Assembly: GCF_033115175.1 (NCBI RefSeq)
Contig: NC_084827.1
Span: 151,521,701 to 151,585,700 of the forward strand
DNA from: Lepus europaeus
Lineage: Eukaryota; Chordata; Mammalia; Lagomorpha; Leporidae
Reading direction: 5' to 3'
DNA: 64,000 bases
Under the pieces are notes generated by a model. That model did no database searches, had not been told where the DNA came from, and was given only the letters and a program-made list of their open reading frames with translations. Position numbers and translations under genes: made by a program. Of the stretch, positions 34,562 through 45,029 are shown piece after piece. How positions within the stretch are numbered: the first letter of the stretch is position 1; every line of letters starts with the position of its first letter.

Positions 34562-34797
34562 CGGCCTGGGAAAGCAGTAGAAGATGGCCCAAGTCCTTGA
34601 GGCCCTGCACCCACGTATGAGACCCGGAGGAAGCTCCTGGCTCTTGGCTTCAGATCAGTGCAGCTCCAGGCGTTGTGGCCATCTGGGGAGTGAACCATCG
34701 GATGGAAGACCTCTCTCTCTCTCTCTCTCTCTCCCCTTCTCCTCTCTCTGTGTAACTCTGACTTTCAAATAAATAAATAATTTTTTAAAAAAAATTA
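34562..34797 (+). mobile_element. C-SINE, 5'-truncated
   Basis: Begins abruptly at CGGCCTGGGAAAGCAGTAGA, well inside the element, and runs to a normal (CT)n block and AAATAAATAATTTTTTAAAA tail. The tRNA-like head is absent. Confidence 0.9.
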
Positions 34798-35090
34798 TTG
34801 AGCACCTACCACATGCCCATTACTAGGGATGTAAGTTGAACAAAACAGAACATTGTTGTTAGGGAGCTCATTGTGCAATAAAGACAAGCAAGTGAATAAT
34901 CACAATGTTATAATTATTTTTTTAAAAGATCCATGTATATATAAGGGACAAAAATTATTTAAGTAGTTAATTATTCAGTAGAAAGGGCATTTGGGTCATT
35001 CACACTTGTTTTGCCATTTCAGAGGATTTCAACTGATTTCTCATCCAGAAATATATATTAGTATCTATTACATAAAGAGTATGGAAGGGA

Positions 35091-35400
35091 TGGTCATTTG
35101 GTTCTGTGGTTAAGATGCTGCTTAGGATGCCTGCATCCCATTTTGGAGTGCCTGCATTTGAATTCCACCTCCATTTCTGATCCAGCTTCCTGCTAATTTG
35201 CACCATGAGAGATAGCAGATAAGGGCTCAGGTACTTGGGGCCCTGCCACTCAAGTGGGCTCCTAGCTTCAGCCTGACCCGGCCCTAATTCTTGTGGGAAC
35301 TTGGGGAGTGAACCAGTGGGTATAAGCTCTTTCTGTGTCTGCCTTCACCCCTCTCTGTGTGCCTTTACCTTTCAAACAAATAAAAAGTAAGTAAATAAAG
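35091..35400 (+). mobile_element. C-SINE, old diverged copy
   Basis: GGTTCTGTGGTTAAGATGCT, GCCTGCATCCCATTTTGGAG, GATCCAGCTTCCTGCTAATT and CTTGGGGAGTGAACCAGTGG, with the tail CAAACAAATAAAAAGTAAGT. Confidence 0.85.
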
Positions 35401-35542
35401 ACAGACTGCAGATCCCACAACATGGAAAGAAATCCATCATATACCACCTAAATGAGCAACCAAGAAAAGAAACTTGAACAGTTTAAAACACCTGAGACAG
35501 AAAATAAGCAAGCTAGAATTCATTCAAATATATATATATACA

Positions 35543-35590
<48 letters not shown>

Positions 35591-37611
35591 GTACTTACTA
35601 TGACAGGGCATAGTTCCAAGTGTTTGAGATACATCAGCAAACAAAGAAACACCTTTTTAGGACTTGTAACAGAGGAAATAATCAACGATAAATATAAAAA
35701 GTGGCAAAGTAGGTAGTAGTCTTTTTGAAGGTAGTAAAGTCACAGAGGAAATGGAAGTAGATGACATGGGTATTAATTTGTAGTTTTTATCAGTGTGGTC
35801 AAGGCCTGAGTGAGAAGACATTTTAGAAAAGCTTTGAAAAAGGTGAGGGCATTAGCTGTGGATATTTGGGAGAAGAGCATTTTAAGCACCAGAACAGCCT
35901 CCAAAATGAAAGAAGTGTGACTGGTGCATGTCAAGGGAAGTCGGGACACTTCCGCAGAAGCCAGTGCAGTAAACCAGAGAAGAGCTGAAAGTTTCACAGA
36001 CCCTGCTCACTCGCAGTGGTTTGGGGGTACATTTGGGAGGCACTCTCAATAAAATGTCCTGATGGAATGTGGAAGGCAGGCAGGCATTAAGCATCAGGGC
36101 TAGATTTTTAACCTCGGCAATTAACACTGGAAAGGCTGCAGGTGTTAGATGTGGGGAGACAAGCAGTTCTAACTTGAGATGTCTAGTTTATAGCAGCTCA
36201 GCCACTCTGAGCCTGGCTTGCCTGTGTGGTTTTTGGCAGTTTATTCTGCCTCTACTGCCAATGGCCAACCAATTCCAGGCTATACCCACCCACAGCACGT
36301 TGTCTCACGGCCAGACCCACATTTTCTGAAGGCCTGTTGGGTGCCACACAAAATGGAAATGTTTATGTGTGCACTGGGTATGTTGAATCTGGGAGAGTAC
36401 TGTTAGCATCTCTTTGACTCATTCTTGACTTCCTCCCCTGATTCACTGGTTTTCGCTACCCTCAATGCCCTTGATTCCACTCCCTAAGGAGACAACAGCA
36501 CAGAAGCTTTTGCCTCAGGTCCTACTTTCTGCAAGAAGCCAGCTAAGGCAATGTCCAAGTGGAGAAGTGAGGGGTTAGTTGTTTAAATGAGTCTGGATTT
36601 TGGGAGAGTAATTTGGAGAGAAAATCTAATTTTGAGAGTTGTCAAAATATTCACAATCAGGTGACTGAATGGGAGCACAGCAAAATAAGTTTAAAAAAAA
36701 AAAAAAGATGTCAGGAAAGTAGAAAAGTTGAAGATTTTAATATCTCCAAGAGCAGAGGCCAACTATTTTGTTCCCTGTTTTATGTTTAGAAGAATGCATG
36801 GCACAAAGTAGGTGCTCAGCGGGGACTTCTAGAATAAGTCAACTGGGTCACTGTGGTCTGGGGTTAGGTGTGAAAGCAAATCAAGACACAAGAAATGACC
36901 TAAAAGTATAGGCTGGGTTCACGGACCTTGAGTTCACAGTAAAGGTGAAAATTAAGTACAACAGCAGAAGCAAGAGGAAAAACAACAGGAAAAGGAAGCC
37001 GTGGTCAGAGAAAAGCTCTCAAATGTAACTTTCTCCTTGAAAGTTTTACAATCATCTCATGAAACCTGCCCCCTCTCTGGACCCTGTTCAAGATTCATCA
37101 GTCTTATTGTACATTCAAGTTAATTCCATGTGCTGTCCTCTACTTTCATCTCCCTGTTATTGACCAGTTATTGACCATATTTTCCCAGTTGGGAAATTGA
37201 GTCAAAAAAAGAAATGGCTTCTAAGACCCAGAGAGAAAAACTGGATGCTGGAAACTTAACATTTCTGGTCCACATCTGCTTTCTGGAGATACCACACTAG
37301 ATTTCAAACCTGGCATACACCCAAAGTGTTCAGTAAAATAACTTGCACTTGAAAGAGTGGTCATGTGAATGAGTAAACAAAGTTAGGAGGGAACACAGCC
37401 CACGAGAGCAGAATTCAAGAACACATGATTTAAACACTGCTGAGGCTCACTGGTCTAACAGAATGGCAAAAAATGAACTGGATAAGCAGTTCTCAAGTTA
37501 AAAAGCACCTAGGATTAGTAAAGAAACTGAGATGCGATAAGGCCTAAGGGAAGGTCATTGTGAATAAAAAAAAAAAAAAAACAGGAAATTTTGAAATGAA
37601 AAATTACCATC
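35401..37611. other. Intergenic, old repeat fragments and an AT run
   Basis: Holds the (AT)n tract at 35527-35583 and more of the unresolved purine-rich old family (35590-36070). The overlapping frames at 35773-36417 show no domain and are not called. Confidence 0.5.
35527..35583. repeat. (AT)n microsatellite
   Basis: About 55 bases of alternating A and T interrupted by ACACAC near 35540. Confidence 0.92.
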
Positions 37612-37900
37612 GGGGCAGCTGGGTGGGAAAGCAGTTAATACATTGCTGGGGCTCCCACACCCCGTATTAAAGTGCCCATGTTTGAGTTCTGGCTACGCTT
37701 CAGATTCAGCTTCCTAACGCACACCCTAGGAAGCAGCAGCTGATAACACAAGTACTTGAGTTTCTATCACCCACATGGGACACCTGGGTTGAATTCCCAG
37801 CTCCTGGCTTCAGCCTGGCTCAGCCTAGCTGTTGCAGGCATTTGGGAAGTAAAGCAGTAGTTGCAGATCTGTTTCTCTCTCTTTGCCTTCCAAATAAGAA
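37612..37900 (+). mobile_element. C-SINE, old diverged copy
   Basis: GGGGCAGCTGGGTGGGAAAG, CCACACCCCGTATTAAAGTG, CAGCTCCTGGCTTCAGCCTG and GCATTTGGGAAGTAAAGCAG. It abuts the next copy tail-to-tail. Confidence 0.82.
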
Positions 37901-38199
37901 GTTTTTTAAAGATTTACTTATTTGAAAGAGTTAGAGAGGGAGAGACAAGTCTTCCAGGCCTGGTTCACTACCCAGATGGTGGCTGCCAACACCTAGGTGA
38001 GACAGGAGCCTAGAACCATCAGAGTCTCCCACAAGGGGAGAGGGGCCCAAGCACACTTGAACCAATTTTCACTGCTTTCCCCAGCATGACTAGCAGGGGT
38101 TGGACTGGAAGTGGAGCAGCCAGCACTGGAACACAGGCTTATACAGGATGATAACATTGCAGGTTGCAGTTTAATCCACTGTGCCACAATATAGGCCTC
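37901..38199 (-). mobile_element. C-SINE, antisense, diverged
   Basis: TTTTTTAAAGATTTACTTAT to CCACTGTGCCACAATATAGG. Forms an inverted tail-to-tail pair with the copy before it. Confidence 0.88.
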
Positions 38200-38296
38200 A
38201 AAATAAAATGTTTTAAATTGTCATATTCAATGGGGATTGGTGTAGGCCAAGATGAATCCAGAATCTTGGTATCACATAGAACCAGTCTAAAGAGCA

Positions 38297-38590
38297 GGGG
38301 GTCCAGCCTCAGTATTGCCTACAATGCCAATGCCAGCACCAGCATCCCATAGGAGCCCTGGCTGGGGGTCCTGGCAGCTCCACTTCCAATCCAGCTTCCT
38401 GCTAATGTGCCTGGGAAAGCAGCAGCAGAAGGTACAAGTAGCTGGGCCCCAGTTATCCACTTGAGAGACTCGGATGAAATTCCAGGCTCCTGGCTTCAGC
38501 ATGGCCAAGCCCTGGCCATTGTGGCCATTTGGGGAGTGAACCAGAGAATGGAAGCTCTCTCTCCCTCTCTGCCTTTCAAATAAGTAAAGA
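38297..38590 (+). mobile_element. C-SINE, type 1, diverged head
   Basis: CCAGCACCAGCATCCCATAG, CAATCCAGCTTCCTGCTAAT, GGCCATTTGGGGAGTGAACC and the tail CTTTCAAATAAGTAAAGAAG. Confidence 0.87.
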
Positions 38591-38659
38591 AGAGCAGGAA
38601 GAGGACACACAATTTTAAAAATGTATTTGACAGAGATATACAATCAGAAGCTAGTAAAA

Positions 38660-38825
38660 GGCAACATTTTATTAACATTTATTACATGCCAAACATTGAT
38701 CCAAGTACACAGTATCAGGTAGGTGCTATTATCACCGCTGTTATTTTATAGATGGGAAAACTAAAGCACAGAGTGAACAATTTACCCAGTCACTAGCAGT
38801 AAGAGCTGAACTTGTGCAAAGAGCT
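38660..38825 (-). mobile_element. MIR SINE, antisense
   Basis: TAACATTTATTACATGCCAA, GGTAGGTGCTATTATCACCG, TTTTATAGATGGGAAAACTA and CAATTTACCCAGTCACTAGC follow the reversed MIR core. Confidence 0.8.
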
Positions 38826-39160
38826 GAAGGTTTGTGCCCTCCCCAAATTCATATGGTGAAATCCTAACACCCCGGTGTGAAGGTGCCAGGAGGTGGGGCT
38901 TTGGGGAGGTAAATGAGCTCCACGAGGGTGGAGCCTTTATGAATGGGATCAGTGATAAAGGAACCCCAGGGAGTTCTCTCTTTCAGCCCTGTAAGGCTGC
39001 AAGCAGAAAATGGGTATCTGCAACCTGTACAAAGGCTCTCAGCAGAGCCTGACCAGCTGGCAGCCTCCCGAGCTCTGATATTTCTTATTTCTGTTGTTTA
39101 TAAGCCACCAGTCTGAAGCCTGACCCCCCGAGAGTGCCAGGATTCGAGCTCCAAAATGCT
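38826..39160 (+). mobile_element. MLT1-like MaLR LTR, sense, diverged
   Basis: AAATTCATATGGTGAAATCC, AGGTGCCAGGAGGTGGGGCT, ACGAGGGTGGAGCCTTTATG, ATTTCTGTTGTTTATAAGCC and ACCAGTCTG are in the MLT1 order. Confidence 0.7.
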
Positions 39161-39591
39161 AGTGAGATTACAGACATTCACCATTCAATGAATATTTAAC
39201 CAACACCGTTATATTCTAGACATTGTGGGAAAGGAGAGAAAAGGTAGATGAGTAAGATATTACTCGGACACTAAGCAAATAATTATTAGCATGACGAATC
39301 AGAAAGAGAGTGATAAATTACAGGTAAGTAGGAGGAGTGGATGAGGGAAAAAATACCAGGGGAAAGGAATGGCATGTGTTTACATGCCTTGGAGCAAAAA
39401 GAGACTGTGGTAGGGACAGAGAGAAAAACACGGCTGGAGTGCAGAGAGCTAGGCAGTTGGAGAGGGTGTGGAGGAAGACAAGTCCAGATAATAGAGCTCA
39501 CACAGTGTGGTAGCAAAAGGGTAGACCATTCAAGGACCCGAAGCAAGGTAGCAACTTAACCAGAACTGTCTTTTAAAAGATTACTGTGGTG
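39161..39591. other. Intergenic, old repeat-like sequence
   Basis: CACCATTCAATGAATATTTA and ATTCTAGACATTGTGGGAAA, then purine-rich sequence of the unresolved old family. No gene seen. Confidence 0.45.
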
Positions 39592-39922
39592 GGGATAGTG
39601 GGTTAACGCCCTGGCCTGAAGCGCCAGCATCCCACATGTGCGCCAGTTCGAGACTTGGCTGCTCCACTTCTGATCCAGCTCTCTGCTATGGACTGGGCAG
39701 TAGAAGATGGCCCAAGCCTTTGGGCCCCTGCACCCACGTGGGAGACCCGGAAGCTCCTGGCTCCTGGCTCTGAATCAGCTCAGCTCCGGCCATTGCGGCC
39801 ATCTGGGGAGTGAACCAGCGGATGGAAGACCCTCTCTCTCTCTCTCTCTCTCTCTCTGCCTCTCCTCTCTCTGTGTAACTCTGACTTTCAAATTAATAAA
39901 TAAATCTTAAAAAAATAAAAAA
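39592..39922 (+). mobile_element. C-SINE, type 1, TSD present
   Basis: A short head (GGGATAGTGGGTTAACGCCC) lacking the first 15 or so bases, then a normal body, a (TC)n block at 39833-39857 and an A-rich tail. TSD ATTACTGTGGTG at 39580-39591 and 39923-39934. This is the last SINE before the CREB1 CpG island. Confidence 0.95.
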
Positions 39923-40850
39923 ATTACTGTGGTGTCAGTGCAGCAAATGGACTGGATTGAGGCAAGAGCAGTTTGGATGGCGGTTATCATGAGCCGTCAA
40001 GCAAGAGATGAAGGCAGCTTAGACTAGAGGTAGGAGGGAAGCAGAGCTCACAATTCACGTTTTCAGGAAGCAGACAAGTCTGACTCTGATCTGTTAGAGA
40101 TATGTAAAGTTTCTGGCTTGAACTGAGCAGATGGAGAGAATGCACTTTACTGAGCCAAGCCTATGGGAAAAAGGTTTTGGAAGGAATATGATACTAGGAG
40201 TGCAGGTTGTCGACATTCCCCAGTCTTCCAAACGAACTGCAGCAAAGGCAGTTGGAAATACATGTCCACGTTGGAAAGGAAGGCTTTGGCTTGAGTTTTA
40301 GGATCGGACAGGTCTTTGACAGAGGACACCTGAGGCCCTGGAAGAGTATGAGACAGCCTTAAAAAGCACACGAGGGGCACTCAAAAGGCGGCCCAGGGAG
40401 CCCATTACATGAGTGGGGTAAAGCAAGGACAGGAGGCTGTGACTGCCCAAGGGCTGACAGACAGGTGGAATCGCTGAAAAGGCATTTACGATTGGTAGAA
40501 ATAAGCGCGGTTAAAACAGTGGCGCAGAGATGGCAGGAAGGAAAGGCTGAAAACAACTAACGGAAAGGGGATGGCCAGCAACAGGAAGGAGAATTCTCTT
40601 CCTAGCAGAAGTCAGTGGGCAGCAGGGCCAGGTCTGCTCCAGAAAGACGAGTCGGCTTCAAGGGACACAAGGCTTCACCCAGGGAGAGGCCTGCAGGAGC
40701 GGAGAGGAGACTCGGTGGTTGGCCTTGGGCGACCTGGGGGAGCAGTGCCAGCAGCCTGGAGGCCACGGAAGTCACAGTGTCAGCCTTAGGGTGGGGGTGG
40801 GTGCGCAAACCACTGTGGCAGAGAGGCGGCGAAAAGAGAACGAGGCACAG
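39923..40850. other. CREB1 upstream flank
   Basis: Sequence rises in GC from left to right into the CpG island and has no C-SINE. TTTACTGAGCCAAGCCTATG and other blocks are not recognised. No coding sequence is supported. Confidence 0.5.
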
Positions 40851-41299
40851 GATGTCGCCCCGAGAAGGGCGGGCAGGTGGGGTGGGGCCGAATTTCGAGC
40901 GCCGAGGAGGAGCAACCTCGCTCCGACCGAACCCCCCAAGACGGGCTGCCCACGTCGCAGGGCTCAACCGCGAATTCCGGGGCCCCTGCCTTCCGGACAA
41001 AGAACGACCCCGCTCGCGGCCGCCGGGCGGCCTGGGCCCCCAAGGCCCTGAGACGCCCCCCGCGGCCCGGTCGCGCGCCAGCGCCCAAGCCAGGCCCCGG
41101 GCCTGGGGGTGCCGGCCGAGGCGCGGCGGCCCTTGCTCCCCGGCCCGGTGGCCGCCGCACCCACACCGTCCCCGCCGTGTTTGAAAGTTCCCGGGCCGGC
41201 GGCGCGCGGGGGCTCACCGTGGCCGCCCTAGAGCCCGCCGCTTACCGCCTCGGGGTAGGCCTGCGGGGGGTTTCCAGCCAGTCACCTAGAACCCTTGGG

Positions 41300-41610
41300 A
41301 ATTCCCCCACCGGGTCTCACACACCAACCCCGCTTCCTCCTGCACATTTCCGCCGCGGGGTTTCAGCGCCCCGAACGCCACGCCGGGGTAGAGAGCGCTC
41401 CTCCCTGCACGGGTCTCGGCCCTCGTCGCCCGGCCTCTTCCCCGCCGAGCACCCCCCACCCGCTCCGCCTGGCGCGAAGGAGCCCGAAGGCCTTCGGCAA
41501 GTTCCGCCTCCAACGCGGGGGCGGGGCCGCTCGAGCCGCTCCGGGCCGCGCTCGGCTGTTTCCGTGCGCAGCCGCTGCGCACTCGGCACTGGGCGGCGCT
41601 GGCTGGCTCC
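41300..41610 (+). promoter_or_regulatory. CREB1: CREB1 core promoter region (TATA-less)
   Basis: Directly upstream of exon 1, no TATA box is seen. A strong GC box, GGGGGCGGGGCC, lies at 41517-41528 and would suit Sp1-family factors. Start sites are probably dispersed, as is usual for CpG-island promoters. The exact boundaries are inferred. Confidence 0.65.
41517..41528 (+). promoter_or_regulatory. GC box (Sp1-type)
   Basis: GGGGGCGGGGCC, a full match to the Sp1 core, roughly 70-120 bases upstream of the likely start region. Confidence 0.6.
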
Positions 41611-41688
41611 CTGGCTGCGGCTCCTCAGTCGGCGGCGGCTGCTGCTGCCTGTGGCCCGGGCGGCTGGGAGAAGCGGAGTGTTGGTGAG

Positions 41689-41717
41689 TGACGCGGCGGA
41701 GGTGTAGTTTGACGCGG
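41689..41717 (+). promoter_or_regulatory. CREB1: Pair of CRE half-sites
   Basis: TGACGCGG occurs at 41689-41696 and again identically at 41710-41717, starts exactly 21 bases apart. TGACG is the half-site bound by CREB/ATF dimers. CREB1's promoter is reported to be cAMP-responsive and autoregulated, so these are the likely sites. Confidence 0.6.
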
Positions 41718-41721
41718 TGTG

Positions 41722-41729
41722 TTACGTGG
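41722..41729 (+). promoter_or_regulatory. CREB1: TTACGTGG, CRE/E-box-like site
   Basis: TTACGTGG is close to the TGACGTCA palindrome and also contains an ACGTG core. It lies just after the TGACGCGG pair. Factor identity is not decidable from sequence. Confidence 0.4.
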
Positions 41730-41776
41730 GGGAGAGAATAAAACTCCAGCGAGATCCGGGCCGCGAACGAAAGCAG

Positions 41777-41781
41777 TGACG
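41777..41781 (+). promoter_or_regulatory. CREB1: Third TGACG half-site
   Basis: TGACG in GCAGTGACGGAGG, 18 bases before the end of exon 1. Confidence 0.45.
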
Positions 41782-41799
41782 GAGGAGCTTGTACCACCG

Positions 41800-41805
41800 G
41801 TAAGA
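41800..41805 (+). other. CREB1: Splice donor of CREB1 intron 1
   Basis: ACCACCG|GTAAGA; the intronic GTAAG is a strong donor. Exon 1 and exon 2 sequence join as in CREB1 mRNA. Confidence 0.92.
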
Positions 41806-42280
41806 GGAGCAGGAGGAGGAGGCAGGAGCCGGAGAGAGCCGGGGGGACGGAGGGGGGACGGGGAGGCGCCGGACAGCCGCGCTCGGGGCCTTCCCCTCGC
41901 AGGAGGGGCCGCGGTAAAGATGGAGCCTCCGCCCGAGCCCCACAACATCGCCGCCGCTCGCAGCGAACAAAGAATAATGGCGGCGGACTGGAGCCAGCGG
42001 CGGCCGGGGCGGCAGCGACTCTGCCTGCAGCCAGCGGCGGCGCTCATGGCGGGGGGCGGCGGGCGGGCCGCGGGTGGGAGCCGGCGGCCGGGCTGTGCGG
42101 GCGGGCGGGCGGGCGGCCGCGGCGAGCTGGCGCCCGCGTTCCCGCCGCCGCCGCCGCCGGGCCGGGCGCGGAGCCGGGAGCCGGGAGCCGCCCCGGGGGA
42201 GGCCGCCCGCCCGGCCCGGCGCTGCCCCCCGCGCCGCCCGCTCGCTCGCCCGCCCGCCGGCCCCCGCCGCCCGCCTCGCC

Positions 42281-42315
42281 CCCGGCCCGGCCCGGCCCGG
42301 CCCGGCCCGGCCCGG
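42281..42315. repeat. (CCCGG)7 pentanucleotide repeat
   Basis: Seven perfect CCCGG units inside the CpG island, in intron 1, preceded by CCGCC/CGCCC-rich sequence from 42220. Confidence 0.93.
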
Positions 42316-42499
42316 CGGGGCAGCCGCGGCCGGGGAGCCCGTGGGGGGTGGAGAAGGAAGAAGAAGGCGACGGTCGAGGGCAGAGGAGGTGAAGGTGCCT
42401 GCCGCCTTCCCGGTAGCCTCCGAGCCCGGCGTGCCCGCTCCGCGCGGGCTGGAGCCGCAGCAGCGTCTGATCCGCTCTCCCCTCCACGCTCTTTTGTGC

Positions 42500-42505
42500 A
42501 ATAAA
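42500..42505 (+). terminator. Candidate intronic polyadenylation signal
   Basis: AATAAA 700 bases into intron 1, followed at 25-45 bases by the GT/T-rich TGCTGTATTTTTCTTGGTG. This matches the layout of a usable poly(A) site, but use is unproven. Confidence 0.4.
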
Positions 42506-42559
42506 GTTCGAACCCCAAGCTCTCTTCTCGTGCTGTATTTTTCTTGGTGCCCTTTTCCG

Positions 42560-44829
42560 CCCCCCGCTCCGGCAACGTTGGGGAAAGGCTGTCTTCTGCC
42601 CTTTTGCCGCTCAGTTGAGATGATGAGAGGTCGTGCTTTTTTTTAGGGAATTTTTGACTCTTTCCCTTACTGCCCCCTCCCCCCCCCCCCGCTTCTTTTT
42701 TTAAAAGTCAGTAGCCATGGAAATGCATTCTTTTTGGAAGGAACGGGGTGCTAAGAAAAACATTTGTAATAACTTTAAAAAAAAAAAAAAGAAACCTGTT
42801 GGGATCTTGTAAAAGGGAAGCTGGTGTTTGAAACAGTTTCGGTTTTAACCCTTTTCAGTTAGGTAGTAACCACTTGAGGTCTAGCATTCTGAAACACTTC
42901 GTTGAAACGAGCGTTCGCAGACGTACTTTTGTTTTGCATCACTTTGAGGGGGGTGCACACATGTCAGCTGGGTGAGTCACCTGGGTCTCTCCTCACCCCC
43001 TACCAAGTTTCCCACGGATCTCTTTATAAACTTTAATGAGAAATGGATGTCCTAACAGTGCTAAAAGTAGACATTAACAGTATCCATGATCTGTCTTGCA
43101 TACAGTGGGGAACCCCGTTCTGTAATTTAAGCCACAGACTGACTTTTCTTCGTCTTTTGAGAAAAGGGACAGCAGGAAAGCCACTGACAGGTTACAACAC
43201 CACATTTTTAAAGGACGTGCAGTATGACCTACTTAGATTTGTCGCTCCTTACCGAGTTTCACTCTAGCCTTAGCTTGCCCTTAGGTCTGTCTTCTGAAGG
43301 CTTAGTGTAAGATCCTTTTCGGTAGCTGCCTATTGACATCTTGTACTTTTAAGCATTTCCTGATTTAAAAGTGAAGCCCCAAACGGTCGTTTTAGATGGT
43401 GAGAGAGATGAACAAATAATTTGTTCTAAAAATACTCACCTGTCACTGTGTGATTGAATTGTGATAGATACATGCAAGGCTTCTGGTTCGGGAGTAAATC
43501 CTGACTGGTGGGAGAAGCATTCTCCTGATTTTCTGTATCTAAGTCAGTTTTCTTGTAGTTGTGTTGCTAGTCTTTAGAAGACCACATTGGCAGTGCTGAG
43601 AAACTTGAGAAGATGCTAATAAAGGGAATTTTTTTTTTTATTTCCAAACACTGAAGAAGTTATTGGTGGTGGTAGATTACTGTTTTTTCCTTAATAAATT
43701 TTTCCTGCAAGCCAGTTAGAGTAGATTTTTTTTCTGAGTTTTTTAAAAAGTTTTCTAGTGAGTTCCTTTTTCAGTCTTATCCAAAAGGTTTTTAAAATTT
43801 ATAGATTCATAATTTTTGAATATTAGCAAATCCAAGTGAAACTTCTCAAACTTTTATAGTCATTAATATTTGAACATTCACCAGGAACATGGCATGAAAT
43901 TAAACCTCCTTGCTGTCCTAGGTTCAGTAAAAATTACAGCTGGGTCTACTTAAATTTTTTTTTAACGGACACTTGCATTTAGAAAGCTAATGAATTCTTT
44001 TTGACATAATTTTCCTGAAGAGTGTTCTTTGGGAACTTAAAACTCCATAATGTTAATAATGTTAAAACTCTATAATGTTAAACTCTATAATGTTAATGTT
44101 AAAACTCTATAATGTTAATAACAGCCTGAAAAAAACTTAACCCATTATGTCCCATTGTACTGGGTAAAGAACAACTCTAAATACTTAAAATTGAATAACA
44201 AATATATCACTAGTGGTAACTTTGAGATAAATGTTAAGGCATTGAAATATTCACAGAAAATGGAAACTTGGGGCTTAAAGCCTGAATCATAAAACGGCAC
44301 CTTTCCTTTTCTTTTTGAAACTAATTAGATCTGATTAGTGGAGAATTTGTTTTCTTCAAAAAGAAATGGCTTTATTTTGTCTCATTCTAAGTTACTTGGT
44401 TTTGTTTCTGTACAGCATGTTATAATGAAACCAACTGTTCCATTTCACATCATTTAAGTATTTTCCCCACAGTGCAGAAAATTATTTACATGTAACTTAA
44501 TGCTTATAGTGTGTCACTAGAATTTATAATTTCATTTATTCCATAAATATCAGATTTGGCTACATAAACTTGTTTTTAGGCAACCTAACCTGTAACATAG
44601 TCTTGGAAAATTCTTGATGTGCCATGTGCCAGTGGTGGATTATTTGTTTTCTAGTTAGAGCCTAGATCTGAATTTAAGAATGTAGTAGAGAATCTTTAAA
44701 AATGCAGGATTTTTTTTTTTCTTACCCATATGTGAACTCAATTTTATAATTTGTGGTAATTCAGGTATTTATTTAGCACTTAAGTATGACAGAATGTAGT
44801 TGAAAGACATCTAGTTGGAACCATAGGCC
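42560..44829. other. Intron 1, AT-rich, no repeats recognised
   Basis: First 2.3 kb of the AT-rich intron. No SINE. Includes the tandem repeat at 44041-44117. The 74-codon frame at 43043-43267 has no recognisable domain. Confidence 0.6.
44041..44117 (+). repeat. 15-bp repeat, four copies
   Basis: AACTCTATAATGTTA at 44066-44080, 44081-44095 and 44103-44117, and AACTCCATAATGTTA at 44041-44055; spacers are partial units. Confidence 0.93.
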
Positions 44830-44990
44830 TGAGTTTGAATCCAGTGCTAAAGCTGTGATGTGAGCTATGGGAAGTTTCTTAAATCTTCCTCAGCATGGAT
44901 TTCCTTGTCTTTAAAGTTAGAGTAATACCACCTACTTCATGGGGTTGTGAGATCAGTGTAAAGTTCCTTAGGGAATCATCTCACTAGTTA
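44830..44990 (+). mobile_element. MIR-like remnant
   Basis: GCCTGAGTTTGAATCCAGTG, GGGAAGTTTCTTAAATCTTC, TTCCTTGTCTTTAAAGTTAG and CATGGGGTTGTGAGATCAGT follow MIR sense order. Confidence 0.65.
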
Positions 44991-45029
44991 CTAGTTGTCT
45001 GTTTATCTTAAGCTTTTATTTTAGCTTCC

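Larger units (their letters stand above)
41600..41799 (+). other. CREB1: CREB1 exon 1, 5' untranslated
   Basis: From about GGCTGGCTCCCTGGCTGCGG to GTACCACCG the sequence matches my recollection of the human CREB1 5'UTR almost base for base. It ends with ACCACCG at 41799, followed by the donor GTAAGA (41800-41805). Joined to exon 2 it gives ACCACCG|GTAACTAA, as in CREB1 mRNA. The exon contains no ATG, so there is no upstream reading frame. The start is approximate because start sites cannot be read from sequence. It holds the TGACG half-sites and an AATAAA at 41737-41742. Confidence 0.88.
40850..42560. promoter_or_regulatory. CREB1: CpG island at the CREB1 5' end
   Basis: About 1.7 kb of very GC-rich, CpG-dense DNA in an otherwise AT-rich window, spanning the promoter, exon 1 and the first 760 bases of intron 1. 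It is free of transposons. Long stop-free frames on both strands (up to 316 codons) reflect base composition, not genes. Housekeeping-type promoters of this kind usually lack methylation and can start divergent transcripts; neither can be seen from sequence. Confidence 0.95.

Noticed and set aside
40615..41707. Sense frames of 189 and 276 codons upstream of CREB1 exon 1
   Set aside because: Same composition effect; they run through the promoter and into the non-coding exon in several frames at once.
41625..42575. Antisense 316-codon and sense 261-codon open frames in the CpG island
   Set aside because: They are Pro/Arg/Gly/Ala-rich in all frames, overlap each other on both strands, and reflect GC-rich DNA without stop codons. 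No domain or conserved motif is seen.
42973..42979. TGAGTCA, a perfect AP-1 site in intron 1
   Set aside because: A single 7-base match is expected several times in 64 kb by chance and nothing nearby supports it.
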